Made by a program: the position numbers and the translations under genes. A stretch of 64,000 nucleotides of DNA, taken from positions 1,178,001 through 1,242,000 of the forward strand of contig OY101118.1 in assembly GCA_956465555.1 (NCBI GenBank), written 5' to 3'. Below, in pieces: positions 10,089 through 21,438 of the stretch (the stretch's first letter is position 1; each line of letters starts with the position of its first letter). The notes under the pieces were generated by a model. It was not told the origin of the DNA and did no database searches. It was given only the letters and a program-made list of their open reading frames with translations. This DNA is from Nitzschia sp. pyKryTriq1 (taxonomy: Eukaryota; Bacillariophyta; Bacillariophyceae; Bacillariales; Bacillariaceae).

Positions 10089-10523
10089 ATGCCATTTCAT
10101 CGCGATCACAAAAAGCCGGTAGAAGCAACCAGGACTGTCGTCGAGGAGGAACTCTTGCTCAACAAGATCTCCACCCCAGGGTGTACCAACAAGAAATTCC
10201 ATCGTCGCCACAACAAGGGTTACACCATTACACTCTCTTGGCACGACAGCACAAAACTCCTCGAAGTGCCGCCATTTGACACGGCAGTAATACCGATCGA
10301 CAAAACGGAACCAGCAGTATGCAAGGGTGGCCAGCAACAGGCTTCGTACATTTCAGTGTGCCGGCTGGCGCGTGCGAATATGCTTCTGTGGGAATTCCTT
10401 CACGCCGGATTCCCTTTCATGATCCTTGCACTCACGCGGCTCGATCGGGACTGCCTTTGTTGTGCGTCGCAAAATAATGATGATCGGCCTCATCGCCGAT
10501 CGCCGATCACAAATAAAAATTGA
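10089..10523 (+). CDS. Hypothetical protein, unsupported by family
   Basis: 144-codon frame starting MPFHRDHKKPVEATRTVVEE. Codon choice over the first ~90 codons (AAC, AAG, ATC, GAC, CTC, ACC favoured) looks like that of real genes in the window, which is why it is listed. No domain, signal peptide or membrane segment is recognised. The last 40 codons read like non-coding sequence, so the true exon may end earlier and splice onward, possibly to the block at 10545. The opposite strand has a rival 92-codon frame over the same bases, so orientation is uncertain. Confidence 0.3.
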   Translation: MPFHRDHKKPVEATRTVVEEELLLNKISTPGCTNKKFHRRHNKGYTITLSWHDSTKLLEVPPFDTAVIPIDKTEPAVCKGGQQQASYISVCRLARANMLLWEFLHAGFPFMILALTRLDRDCLCCASQNNDDRPHRRSPITNKN

Positions 10524-10544
10524 CAAGGGCACAACCTATTGCAG

Positions 10545-10918
10545 GTGCTGTTGTAGCCATCTTTGGCACTGAGAGCCCAATTCTTGGGTTCTCTTGCGAA
10601 TACCATTCGATCTGTGGACACTGTGTGGACCTTGACTCTTTGATCCAGTTTAAAATGACTACTGTAGAGGAAGGTAAGTGTATTTATTCTTACTTGCATT
10701 TCTTGATTATTCTCTCATCTCCTCCTTTCAATTCGTCAGCTAATAATACCTATAAAGTCCGCTCTACCGGTACTGTACCGGTACTTGTATGTACCAGGCA
10801 GGAACGGCAGGGACTGGGCGGGAGAAATAATTTTCGCTGCACCCGCAAAAAGCAGCTGGCTTACAGGTGCATTATCGATGACGCGCCCACCCATTCATCC
10901 AATCAATCTCTTGGTTAG
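10545..10918 (+). CDS. Candidate exon pair (10545-10673, 10740-10918) of an unknown gene
   Basis: A well-formed acceptor (CCTATTGCAG) precedes a 129-bp block that in one frame reads AVVAIFGTESPILGF, then SICGHCVDLDSLIQF, and ends at a good donor (GAAG-GTAAGTG, 10674). A 66-bp intron with acceptor CGTCAG leads to a second block ending in TAG at 10916-10918. Because 66 is a multiple of three, the frame is open with or without splicing. The first block has coding-like composition; the second contains TACCGGTACTG palindromes typical of spacers and may not be coding. No start can be fixed. It could be the 3' part of the gene suggested at 10089, or a gene fragment. Confidence 0.3.
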
Positions 10919-12747
10919 TTGCGCCCCAGAGAACCATGGTTCTCATTATTGCTTGCAAGCATTATCTATCTACTTCGCACTCGTACGTACTTGTAGTACG
11001 GGAACTTTTTCAAGGACAGTTATTGTTTGCGCGGGAAAGTGAACGAAAAATTGCTTGTTAAGTGTTCCTTTTCGTTAGACACATAATAAAAATATCGAAG
11101 CAAACCTCTCACGAAAAAATTAATTGGGAGGTAGAAATTCAAACCACAGGCTAGAGCGCACCTGCCGCACTTCAAACTTGCTCGTTGTTTGAGGAGTACC
11201 GGTATCTGCATTGCCCCCCCCCTGAATGAATAGTGAATAATGAATGAATCATCATCATCATCTAATCTAATAAATACCGGGACGTACCGGTACCGGTACA
11301 GTCAGTGCTTGTCTGGTGATGGAAAAAGAAGACCAAGACGAGCCGGATGATGAAGGGATCATGCATCATCATCGTCGCCATTATCCTACGACGTAAATCA
11401 TACGGTAGACTTTTGCCCCACCCTTTTCTGAATATTGGCAGTCAAAGCATGAACGAATGGACCTGGTTCGAGATAGCACCCGTAGAAGGCTACTCAAGTA
11501 CTGGTACCGTACCAGTACTACTGTATCCATAAATATACCTCTACAGACAGTGAGAGCAGAGCTAGTAGTAGAGTAGCACTACTCTCTCGACTCGTACGCT
11601 GCAAATACCGTACAACCTCTCTCTCCCGCACGCACAATCGCTACATACGAGGTACTCTGCGGTACTATACGAATAGTAGAGAGAAAGACGGACTCCCCTT
11701 GCTAGCTTGTTCTGGACCTTCATTTTTAAATTAGTAGACTACATACTAATTTAGTGCGTGCTGGTACGAATACTCCTGGTACAGTACCTGGTACTTGAAC
11801 AGTGCCTGGTTCAGTAGTTCGGACTCGACGATTCGTACAAAATGCTGTTGTTGCTGTACAAGTACAAGTACCTGTAGTTCTTAGCTCATTCCGAGCTTCC
11901 TGTACTTGTAAAGTGCTATCTACGAGTACTCTCTGGGTAGTAACGGTAGTGTGCTGGTACTACGCTTCTCAAACATTACAGTAGATGCCGGTGGAATATT
12001 GTGATTGAGCGCGTCATCGTGCCTGTATCTTGATTGTTGAGCGGTGTATCATCTATTGGAGGGAGGCGAAGATTTTTTCAGATTGCACTCGTCGACCAAC
12101 CATTGATCTTCGCTCAGGCCGGCCAGCCGGCAAAGGGTTCTTCGTTTCTCCCGTTGAACCTGCGAGTTAAATCGCATAAGGCCTGTGACGGCATTGCCTG
12201 TTCCCGCCGGAAGCACCGTACAAGGTACTGTCATGATCAGAGGAACGTAGCGTAGGAACTGGTAGAAGAATCTTTAAAAAATTGGACCGTTATTTAGGGA
12301 CCCTATTTTTATTAAGTAACTTGGCAGTTTCGGAATCAAATTGTCCATTGTACGTAAAGATTTGCTTAGCTTCTCAAGGCAATTTTTTACTTAGGAGCAA
12401 GCAAAGCTCCACACGCGTGGAATGGATGACTGAACGATACTATTGGTCAGGTACAATTACGAAGGACGAGTATACGGATTTACAGTATGTGGTAAAGAAA
12501 ACCGTTACCGGTACCGGCATGTACCGGTACCATACGTGGCTGCCGATCGCTGGCGCCAGGCAGGGGCCACGACGGCGGCGCGGGATTTCGTCTCCCTCCT
12601 CTCCTGCCTGCTGCCAGACCCCGCCCTACCAGCTTCTTCCACAATCCACACAAACCAATCCAAATCCGAGAAGCCCCCTCCCATTTCCTCCATTGCAAGT
12701 CTAAATCTATCATACCGGTGCTCTTCCGGACGACATTGTATTTAGAT
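10919..12747. other. Long spacer before cyclin 1, palindrome-rich
   Basis: 1.8 kb with many GTACCGGTAC-type palindromes (11283-11302, 11500-11520, 11760-11800, 11860-11900, 12505-12535) and AGTAG/CTACT tracts (11560-11590). No frame here shows a family motif. The stretch just upstream of the cyclin (12600-12740) is C/A-rich and is the likely promoter and leader. Confidence 0.5.
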
Positions 12748-14152
12748 ATGGTGGACCTTGTAGAAAGAATCAATGTATTATTGGAGCAAGAAAAGTGCTC
12801 ATACGAGACGGAAGACTACTTGGCTCCAGGTTTTCAGCAACGTCTCCGAGATGATCTTGGTCATCCGCACAGCCACGAGTTTCTCTCATGCTCGAGTGGA
12901 TCAACTTCAACTTCTGGTATCAATGAGGTATGGAGAGAGAAAATATGCGAATGGTCCTACCAAGTAATAGACCATTTTGACTTCTCTCGCGAGATTGTGA
13001 GTATTGCTGTCAGCTATTTAGACCGGTATCTTTCCAGGCGGCCAGTGAACAAGAAGCACTTTCAGTTGCTCGCGATGAGCTGCTTATATCTCGCGATAAA
13101 GCTCTACGAACCCGGTACAGTGAGCATGAAATCAATGATTGATTTGAGCCGTGGCTACTTCTTGGTGGAGCACATGGTCGAGATGGAGATGTCGATCTTG
13201 AGGTACGTCGCAAGAGCATGTTTCTTAAAATCGTTGAGTTCCTCTACAGTACGAGTAAAAGAACGGTGGAAAACGCTCCGTGTCCTTCCGTGCTTTGTGC
13301 TGGATTTTACCATTATTTGCCGGGTTCCGTTGTAGTGAAGCAACTGCCCCTGTGTTCCTTCTTCACTTTTTGGGTTCGCTCCCATAAGTGACACGTCGTT
13401 TTATTATTGCCTCGGTGGCGCATGTACATTTCTGCACGGACACGGAAGATGTCTTTCAGCTGCATTGCGCTCGATCCACTACGTGCAGTACTTTCATGCT
13501 TCAAGAACTCTTGCGTCATCAATCCTTCTCGTTTCTCCACCACGTGGACCAAAGAATCCATTCTCATATCTTCATTTTTCTGTATCCTCTATCCACCAGA
13601 GCTTTGTCATGGAAAGTTCATCCTCCGACGTCATACTGCTTCACCAAGCACATTCTTTTCCTCCTGCCATACACATCAGTGACAATGGATGTCAGGTACG
13701 ATATCCTTGAGCTCACAAGATTTCTCACCGAGTTGAGCGTGATCGACTACTATTTTGTTGGGCAACGGCCTTCTGCAATTGGGCTAGCAGCACTTTTTAA
13801 TGCAATGGAGGCAATCCCTGGTGTTTCCGAGTCGGCTATCGAGGATCTTACTGTGGAGCTTATGCGCCTCCCTGCTCTTGATCCCACCCTAGAAGATGTG
13901 CAAGAGTGCCGAAAGCGACTGCGGGTACTGTATGCACAAGGCGGTTACGAACGCCCTGAAACCTTGTCTGACATCGGCACAAGGAATGACGCTGTTTCTC
14001 CTGTATGCGTTTCGTACGGCATTTCTCTTCAAGATATGGGCTATGAACCAATTGCACCGCCACCCGAAAATGAAGGGAAACAGAACAACAACTCTTTTGT
14101 TCATGGCGTAGATTGTGAGCAAGAGCCTCTCTTCTTCCGAAGCGAAGATTAA
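12748..14152 (+). CDS. Diatom-specific cyclin (exons 12748-13202, 13600-14152)
   Basis: 335 residues. The cyclin box begins near REKICEWSYQVIDHFDFSRE and runs through VSYLDRYLSRRPV, LLAMSCLYLAIKLYEP and IDLSRGYFLVEHMVEMEMSIL. A phase-2 intron of 397 bp interrupts it; joining AG (13202) to A (13600) restores ILRALSWKVHPPTSYCF, the HPPT block typical of cyclins, followed by LTRFLTELSVIDYYFV. The expanded diatom cyclin group is thought to link nutrient and light signals to cell division. Start 12748 (MVDLVERINVLLEQE) is chosen over 12718 because similarity to such cyclins begins there. A Ser-rich or PEST tail is not obvious; the C-terminus is acidic. Confidence 0.88.
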
Positions 14153-14468
14153 GGGAGCGATTCTACATTATTTGATACTTGGATGCCTCTGTAACGTTTT
14201 ACCGAGCCTCCATGTACACTACACGCATACTATTTTACTTGATCGCGGCCCCAGTCTCATAAGGGCGAAACAAAGACTACTGTTAAACCATGAGGATGCC
14301 TTTAGACTAAGCTACATAAAACATAAACAATAACATATAAGATCCGCTGGGGTGCACTGAATACGAAGATATACAAACGATCGACTAGGACAAAGTGTGT
14401 GTGATGCAGGCTTGTCAGTAGCTTGCTGAAGGTTAAATCTTACCCTTTATATTAATTGTTTGAATTGT
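14153..14468. other. Convergent 3' flanks of cyclin and CRTISO-like gene
   Basis: 316 bp, A/T-rich (for example 14315-14340), consistent with two facing 3' untranslated regions. Nothing else seen. Confidence 0.5.
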
Positions 14469-16620
14469 TTATTCAGCTGCCTGTGTTTGCTCAACTCGTA
14501 GTTCAGGGCTAGGTGTCAAACCCTCGACGAATGGCTTGTAAACTTGTCCAAGGAAGCCGGGGTCCAAGAATTTGTACATAGGATCTCTTTGACTGGCTTC
14601 CTTCAGGAGATCCAAATGTTTGCCCACGGGATTCATCGTATTCGCACAGATGGCTCCAGACGCAGCAGCACTTGGCGTCCCGATTCCAGGAAAGCACGAA
14701 TCCCCGCATCGCAAAAGACCGTCCACTGGAGTCTTGAAGTCCGGGAAGGGGAAGGGAAGAATATTCTTCAAGAGACCAGCGTAAGGAGCTGACGTTCCAG
14801 CGGCCCAAGCCATGCCGTAAGTTCCACGATCCCTTCGCAGAAATGCCTCATGAGCCAAAGGAGACCCTATGATAGAAAATTCAACCCTTTCTTTGATATC
14901 AGGAATGCACCGTTCTACCGCTTGCCACAAAACCTCCGCTCTCTCTTCCTTGTACGCCTCGTATTCTGGTGAACCAGGTGTAAGTTTCTCCCATGGTTCG
15001 TATGGCTCACCTCCAGAGGAGTACACATGAATGACATGCTTTCCTTCGGGACACAGAGACTTGTCAAGAATACTAGGGATGAAGAAACTGCACAAGTTTT
15101 GAGAATCCTGCAGCGATCGTCCCCAATCCTAGAAAAAAAGAAAAGGTGGGTGAGCCACAAGCAGGATCGATCAATTGCTACGCGTCATGGGTTTACGTAC
15201 CTGAACAACGAGATGAGCAGGGTCATCAATGTGGGATAGGTCAAGGCCTTCGGCGTCAATGGCAATGAAAAGATGCATAATTGCACCGTGACGAGGTAAT
15301 TTCCCCAACGCTTCCTTCCACTTGGCAACACCTTCGGGAAGTTCTTGAGTTGTTCCAAGCATTTTGACTGTGTCGAATGGAGTAGCGTTGCTGACGACGG
15401 CCTTCTTTGCTTTCACGACACTTCCGTTCTTCAACCGGACTCCGACAGCACGACCATTCTCAACCATGATCTCGTCGACATGAGCATTGAGCTGGATTTT
15501 CCCTCCAAACTTCTCTAGTCCTCTAACTAGCGTGTTACCCATTTCGCAGGTACCGCCAATTGGCACGGAGTAGCACGCCGATTCCTCGAAGAAGCGTTCC
15601 AAGATGTAGAGCATGTGAGCAGTCATGGCACCCTTGGCCGGAAAGCCACAGAAAATACACATGGTGTCGATGAAGTTACGTAAAAAAGGAACTGTAACAA
15701 TTTGATCCACGGTCTTGTGAAGCGAATCAAAAGTAAGGGGCAGATCCAAGAAAACGTCGGGATGAGTGGCAACAAACGGCAAACTGCCAGCGGTGGTAGC
15801 GAGGAAGCCAGCGTCCTGTCTCAAATTGAGCAGTGAAACAGCAGTCGTTGATCCTCCTAGTGTCTTGAGTCGGGCTCGCAAGGCGTTCCATTCCTGTAAC
15901 AAAAGATAGGTAAGAGATTGGATGATATTGTAATTTCCGTTGCAACTCATAGTCGAAACTGACCTGAACTGCCTTGGGTCCATCTTCAGCTTGCTCCATA
16001 AGCAGGTCCTCAAACTTTTGCTGGCTACCAATAGGGAAACGCCAATATCCGGTCGGAGTCCAATATCCAAGCCCTGTATAAGTCTTGACAGGCATTTCCT
16101 CCCCCAACATATCGAAGATCATGCGCAACGGATTCAAACTAGGTCGGTCCAATCCTTCAAAGATAGAAGGGCCCACCTCGAAGGAGTACTTTCCTCCATT
16201 GTGCATACGAGAGAAGGTATGGGCAGATCCTCCACATTTGATGTGAGACTCCAAAACCAATACTTTGTCTCCGTACTTGGCAGAAATGGCGCCACAGGCA
16301 AGTCCACCCATGCCTGATCCAATGACCACAACGTCGTATTCACCGGATTCACCGGATAGACCGTTCCCAGTTCCAGGGTAAGTCGGCTTCTCGTACTTTG
16401 GTTCCATAGACATATCGTAAGAGAAAGTCATAATTTTGTCCCTCGATGTATCTTCCGTTTGGGCCACATTCTGGTTCTTGGAAGTTTCTTCTGTGGTAGA
16501 TGCAAGGGCAAATGTTCTTCCAGCAAAGTTTCGTGAAACTGGAGTGAATGCCTGGGACGTCTCGGCACTCAAGAGACCGAGGATTGCGATGACCAGAGCC
16601 CCATTGCGTAGAAACACCAT
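14469..16620 (-). CDS. CRTISO-like carotenoid isomerase/desaturase family protein, plastid-targeted (exons 16620-15964, 15893-15201, 15128-14469)
   Basis: 669 residues. The start at 16620 gives [20 protein letters not shown] followed by TSQAF-TP, a signal peptide plus ASAFAP-type junction; an upstream in-frame ATG at 16704 would bury this signal and is not used. The FAD-binding Rossmann motif is [18 protein letters not shown] with VLESH at the end of the second strand; [19 protein letters not shown] and the C-terminal [18 protein letters not shown] are characteristic of prolycopene isomerase and phytoene desaturase relatives. Both introns (donors 15963 GTCAGT and 15200 GTACGT) are phase 0. 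Expected to act on poly-cis carotenoids in the plastid. Diatoms carry several CRTISO-like paralogues, so this need not be the main isomerase. Confidence 0.85.
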
Positions 16621-17408
16621 CTTTGTTGAAACCTTTGCTGCAAAAGAGAGTACTCCTACTGTACCAGTACGACAAGGTTGTGGTGGTCGTTGTTGTTGTG
16701 ACACTTGAAGGTAAAATCAAAAATCAACAATCCAAATCGTCGGGCCGGGGGGTGAATGATTCAGAAAGCGACCCTACACGTGTACTTCGTTCGTACGAAT
16801 CTCAAAAACTTCAACAACATCAACGGAATTCGGAATCTCAGAAGTAAGGAGGATCATTTTGGTAGGTGTCGCGCCATCCCCCCCCCCTCTCTCTACGAGT
16901 ACCGGTATACCGGATAGATACTGTATATCGTAGACTACCCTCAGCTATGATGTCGTCTGCTACTACGGACTGTATGTAGTTACTGTATATCATACAGCTA
17001 CGATAGAGAGAGATGATGATTCATTGCTCTCCTCGATCGTCAAGGTACACGTAGTAGCTAAATTTGACTGCACTTTTTCGCTGCTTTAAGATATACAGAG
17101 AGAGTAGCCATGCGACTACTCTCTAGCTATATCGTAAAGCAGCGAAAAAGTGCACTGTCTAATTTAGTTACTACCTTGAGCTAGACTACCTATTCTCTCT
17201 CCACTTATAGTAGTAGTCAAGTGAGTTGAGACATACAGTCTAAGAAAAGTAATAGTAAAAGCCAAGACTAGAATGCAAATACCGGTGTATCTCGCCATTC
17301 AATAAGAAGTCAGGAAGCTACTAGTCATTAAGCTGTGCTCTATCTTGTCCATGGAAGTGTAAGTTGCGAGTTCCATTTACAGATTTCGACAGCTTCTAAA
17401 CTGGTTTT
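16621..17408. other. Spacer with foldback element
   Basis: 788 bp between the start of the CRTISO-like gene and the 3' end of the next minus-strand gene. It contains TACCGGTATACCGG near 16900, AGAG/TACT tracts and the 140-bp foldback repeat at 17040-17179. No coding frame is supported. Confidence 0.5.
17040..17179. repeat. Foldback (MITE-like) element, ~60-bp inverted arms
   Basis: The ends TCAAGGTA (17040) and TACCTTGA (17179) are inverted copies. The left arm (to about 17108) and right arm (from about 17116) pair over roughly 60 bp with several mismatches and short indels; the best-matched core is GCACTTTTTCGCTGCTTTA on one arm and its complement on the other. The short loop contains CCATGCGA. 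No target-site duplication is evident. The same arm sequence recurs at 55744-55791, so this is a dispersed repeat and not a local hairpin. Confidence 0.8.
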
Positions 17409-19233
17409 CTATTCGTCGTCGGGGATGATTCTCCCTGGTGGTACTTGACCCAGGATTTTCTTTTCGCCCTCTCGTTTGTTCAATGTATCAAACCATCCAA
17501 GCGCGTGCGGTCGGCCAGCAGCTCGTTCGTCGGGTACGGTATAGGTTTCGAATTTTTCTGGCCTGGGGTCGGACCGAAGATTCTTTTCTTTCTGATCGTC
17601 ACCGCCAAAGTTGAACAATCCACCTAGGTCAAACTATGACGCAAAGATGGATCGGTGAGAAAATATCAGCCCAACGAACTATATGATCATGAATATAACT
17701 TACTCCTCCCCCCTGGGACTCCTCTGATTCTGTTGGTGGTGCAAATATCTCAACATTTCTCGCGCTTGGATACTGGTTGTCCAAGAATCGGACGAGAGAC
17801 TTCTTATTGTGGTCGAACGTGTAAGTTTGGAAGAAACCAGGTTGGCCCGGCTTTAAGCTAAGTTCGTAAATGGCATATGGGTCTCTTTCTTCGTCTGTCC
17901 CAACCGCCATTGCTCGATACAGATCGCCCACCTTCTTTGTGATATCTCCGTATGGGTCGATCTGCATATTCCCAAGCTGCTCGTAGAATCGTCGCATCCC
18001 TTCACGCAGGCCTTCTGGGGTGATGCCGCGAGAAGGGCAGAATTCCTCAATCATGTATTTTCGGAGTGCGGTACCTCCTTTGACCTTCAATGCGTCCTCC
18101 AGGAAGACAATTTCCGGAGGGAAGTCTCCGTAGAGTTTTTCTGTTTCAACAAAGAGCTGACACATTTTTTGCGCCATTGCACATACTTGTGTGCACTCCT
18201 TGAGCGTAAAGAGAATTGGTGGATCGGGCAGGTAGCGTCTAGGGTCACCCGTGGAAAGATAGGTAACGAAATTATCCTTGGTCTGTCGTGTAGTTTCCAG
18301 AAAGTTTGCATCAACGACCTTCTTTTCCCAGTGTGCCACCATTCCTTTTAAGACGATGTAGTTTCCCACGCGCTCGTAGAGGTCACCGTCGCAATATTTC
18401 ATCAATTCAAGGTTACCAAAGTTCGGACCAACTCGTCCCTCTGCGTCTTGAATTATTTGGCGAAAGGGTGCAGAGATGTGATTTTCGATAGTAAGAAAAT
18501 TCATCCATAGCTTTTTCATTTCACGTGCCTCCTCTTCAGCCCCTTCTGATGAAGCTTTCATGGTAAGACGCCCGAGAGTATCCTTCATTCTATCGCCCAT
18601 CAGATCACGGTTTGCGAGAACGAAATCGATGCCACGGCTAGCCACAGAAGGATGTGGTGGAATTCCTCTAGATCCATCGTCCAACTTCACCGAGCAAGCT
18701 TCTCGCAGTTTCTCCACCATCTCGGGCACTTCTACATTATTCCAATCAAAGCGATACTTTTCGCGAACATTGGGTGGAACACCTGGAAACATCTGAGCTA
18801 ATCGATAGTCTGGTCCACGATCGCTCAACTTGACTGCCTTTCGGGTCACCACATCCAGAACTGACTGACCCTGCTGAATGACTTCGATTCCAGTTTCTTC
18901 GTCCACAATCATGGTGGATAATTCGGGGCGAGCCTCCATTCGTTGTTGTGCATCGGCCATCATGGCAGCTCGCCGAGCTTCATCCTCATCTTCAGGAGGG
19001 CGCGGGCCCCCTTCTTCCTTGGTCTTTTTGTCGGCCGCATCCTCCATGGCGTCATAAAATTGCTTAGATCTGCCACGGTTCTGCTTTTCTACGTTTTCCA
19101 TTCGCCTGGCCTTGCGGCTCTTTGCCGATAGGGCCGTAGATGCCACTGCTGCACTCCTCGCTGGCGTTTGAAAGGCGTTTACATTCTCTCTCTGGCTTAG
19201 CGCCAGAGAAAAGAGTAGGAAGTGGACTTTCAT
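17409..19233 (-). CDS. Plastid-targeted conserved protein of unknown function (exons 19233-17704, 17633-17409)
   Basis: 584 residues after joining GGA (17704) to FDLGG (17633) in phase 0. The leader MKVHFLLFSLALSQRENV, then NAF-QTP, is a signal peptide with an ASAFAP-like junction, so plastid import is likely. The mature part starts with a charged coiled stretch (residues 38-90). The core is mostly helical and well ordered, with blocks such as ISAPFRQIIQDAEGRVGPN, GNYIVLKGMVAHWEKKV and FLEDALKVKGGTALRKYMIE; I do not recognise the family. No membrane segment. The C-terminal exon is Gly then Pro/Arg-rich. A stromal or thylakoid-surface role is inference only. Confidence 0.75.
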
Positions 19234-19781
19234 GGCAGCTAGTAGACAATATCGAAGGTATGTCAGTCTACTGAGGCTCGCAAGATGTGCTTTTGTATCT
19301 CGACTCGATGGTGGAAACTACAATCACGAGTACATGCAACCAAAAGATGTAGACAACACACAAACATCAACGATCATCAACAAAAGGGAACCATCAAAAA
19401 ATCGATCAAGCTCATCTCATGATCATGGAGCAGCTGACGTTTTCTCGAGGAGGGCCCTCTATCGGGAAATCTCGGTTCCACCTGGATGGCGCTCTGTTGA
19501 TCTGGATCTACTGTACAAGTACCACGATGATGCGGACGCATGACTGACTCTATGACTCAGTCGATTCTTCATTCCCAAGCCTTGCCCAAGCGCTCGATGT
19601 TTAGTCGACCCAGTCAGTTTGACTGCTTTGACCAAAGGTCATCTTTTTCGATGCTGTTTCGGTTTCGATGCCCATTCCCTTCTGGCCCTTGGCGATGTCG
19701 CGGTGTGCGGTGTTCGGTGTTCATCACAAATAATGACAAAAGAGGCAAAAGCAAGAAAAAGATGATGCAAACCAAACCACA
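19234..19781. promoter_or_regulatory. Divergent upstream region of plastid protein and RFT1
   Basis: 548 bp. Contains TGACTCTATGACTCAG (19544-19559), a pair of TGAC/GTCA-type half sites of the kind bound by bZIP factors, and A-rich runs near 19370-19400 and 19730-19775. No coding frame is supported. Confidence 0.4.
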
Positions 19782-21383
19782 ATGACCGAAGGTTCAAAGC
19801 AACACATTTTTGATTCAATGACATCGGGTGCCCAAAAGGCGGAAATTCCAGAGAGCCGTGCAGCAGCTCGAGGCACGCTTATGACTTTGCTGTTTCGGCT
19901 CGTGAGCTTTGGATGTACACAGGCGACCTTTCGATTGTTGGATCCTTCCACGCTGGGCAAGGCTAGCATTCAACTGGAACTGCTACTCACGACAGTCCTG
20001 TTCATCAGTCGCGAGGGGTTTCGGCTAGCTTTGACACGCAACATTTCTGATGAAAACTGGAATGTAGCATGGTTGACAGTACCGACGGTTTCTTTGGTGG
20101 CACTGGGATCGTTGGTTTGGCACATGTTCTTTTCGGCCCTTTCGGCAGAGGATCCAGATTATCGAATGGGTGGTATGTTATATTGTCTGGCTGCCTGGAT
20201 TGAAGGCTGTGGGGAACCGGCTGTCTTGTACTTTTTGCGCCAGATGAACGTGGCGAAACGAGCGTCGGCCGAAGGAATTGCAACTGTGGCAAAGACGGTA
20301 GCCACCATCGTTGGACTTCGATTGTTGGATGATAATTGGCATGTCACGGCGTTTGGAACAGCCCAACTGGTGTATTCACTAGTATACACTGCCTATCTCT
20401 ATTCGGGTGCGTGGAACAAGCTGGTGGCACCGAAACTATCTTCCTTGGACCAATCCACTTGCTACATGGCGTTCGTTTTTACGGTGCAGGGATTTTTCAA
20501 GCACCTCTTGACCGAGGCTGATAAGATCGTCTTGACCGCCGTCAGTAGCAGTTACAACCAAGGTGTATATGCTATGGGAAGCTCATACGGTGGCATGGCG
20601 GCTCGTATCTTGTTGCAACCTTTGGAAGAGAATGCGCGCTTACTGTGGAGTCGACTGGCAGGGCGCAAGAGCATTCAGGAGCTGGAACAGTCCTATACGG
20701 TCCTTGTGAAGCTAGTTCTCTACATTGGCCTGGTTTTTAGCTGTGTGGCTGTCAATTACACCAATTTGTTGTTGAGCGTCCTTGCGGGGCGGAAATGGGG
20801 GAGCAATACCGAAGCCGCGGGCGTCTTGAGCGCGTTTTGTATCTACACGGCGTTCCTGGCCTGCAACGGCATGACGGAAGCCTTTGTGTACGGAGTTGCC
20901 ACTTCTGGGGTCGAAGTGGGGCGACTAGGTGTGGCACATACAGTTACAGGAGGTGTATTTGCCGCATCGGCGTTCTTCCTAGTGTCCAAGTATGGTACCG
21001 TGGGACTCGTCGCGGCAAATTGCATTGCCATGTCGATGCGATCTATCTATTCCGTTTACTTTGCTGCGAAGTATTTCGGTGAAAGAAAATCAGAAACGAT
21101 GAGAAATTCCATTCGGCGTCTATTGCCATTGTTGATTCCCAATCCAGTGATACTGCTTGGATTTGCCTTTGCTTGGGCGTCGACAAGATGGACTCTGCAA
21201 CGCCTACAAGATGAAAACCTACATCAAGTTCTGGACTATCGGAACAAGGAATGGCTTTATCTTACAGGGCAGCATTTAGCAATGGGTATAACTTGTGTCG
21301 TTGGAGTTGCCTCTGCGGCGATTTCTTTGGAGGTAGTATTCCTGCGGTCGCTGCGATCAATGGTGCGATCCAAACAGGACTAA
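19782..21383 (+). CDS. RFT1: RFT1-like ER membrane protein (lipid-linked oligosaccharide pathway)
   Basis: 533 residues, single exon, the normal length for RFT1. The N-terminal block LLFRLVSFGCTQATFRLLDP and LLTTVLFISREGFRLALTR match the family start, and about 12 hydrophobic segments follow (for example 88-108, 300-325, 395-415, 455-475). Internal blocks GEPAVLYFLRQMN, SLVYTAYLYSGAW, FKHLLTEADKIVLT and QGVYAMGSSYGGMAARILLQPLEE are strongly RFT1-like. The protein belongs to the MATE/MOP fold and is required for use of Man5GlcNAc2-PP-dolichol in N-glycosylation in the ER; whether it is the flippase itself is debated. It is followed after only 55 bp by the end of the convergent Lon-domain gene. 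Confidence 0.95.
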   Translation: MTEGSKQHIFDSMTSGAQKAEIPESRAAARGTLMTLLFRLVSFGCTQATFRLLDPSTLGKASIQLELLLTTVLFISREGFRLALTRNISDENWNVAWLTVPTVSLVALGSLVWHMFFSALSAEDPDYRMGGMLYCLAAWIEGCGEPAVLYFLRQMNVAKRASAEGIATVAKTVATIVGLRLLDDNWHVTAFGTAQLVYSLVYTAYLYSGAWNKLVAPKLSSLDQSTCYMAFVFTVQGFFKHLLTEADKIVLTAVSSSYNQGVYAMGSSYGGMAARILLQPLEENARLLWSRLAGRKSIQELEQSYTVLVKLVLYIGLVFSCVAVNYTNLLLSVLAGRKWGSNTEAAGVLSAFCIYTAFLACNGMTEAFVYGVATSGVEVGRLGVAHTVTGGVFAASAFFLVSKYGTVGLVAANCIAMSMRSIYSVYFAAKYFGERKSETMRNSIRRLLPLLIPNPVILLGFAFAWASTRWTLQRLQDENLHQVLDYRNKEWLYLTGQHLAMGITCVVGVASAAISLEVVFLRSLRSMVRSKQD

Positions 21384-21438
21384 GGCTCGCGAGGTGTCCG
21401 TGACACGATGATGCATGTTGTTTGGTGGCTGGGATTGC

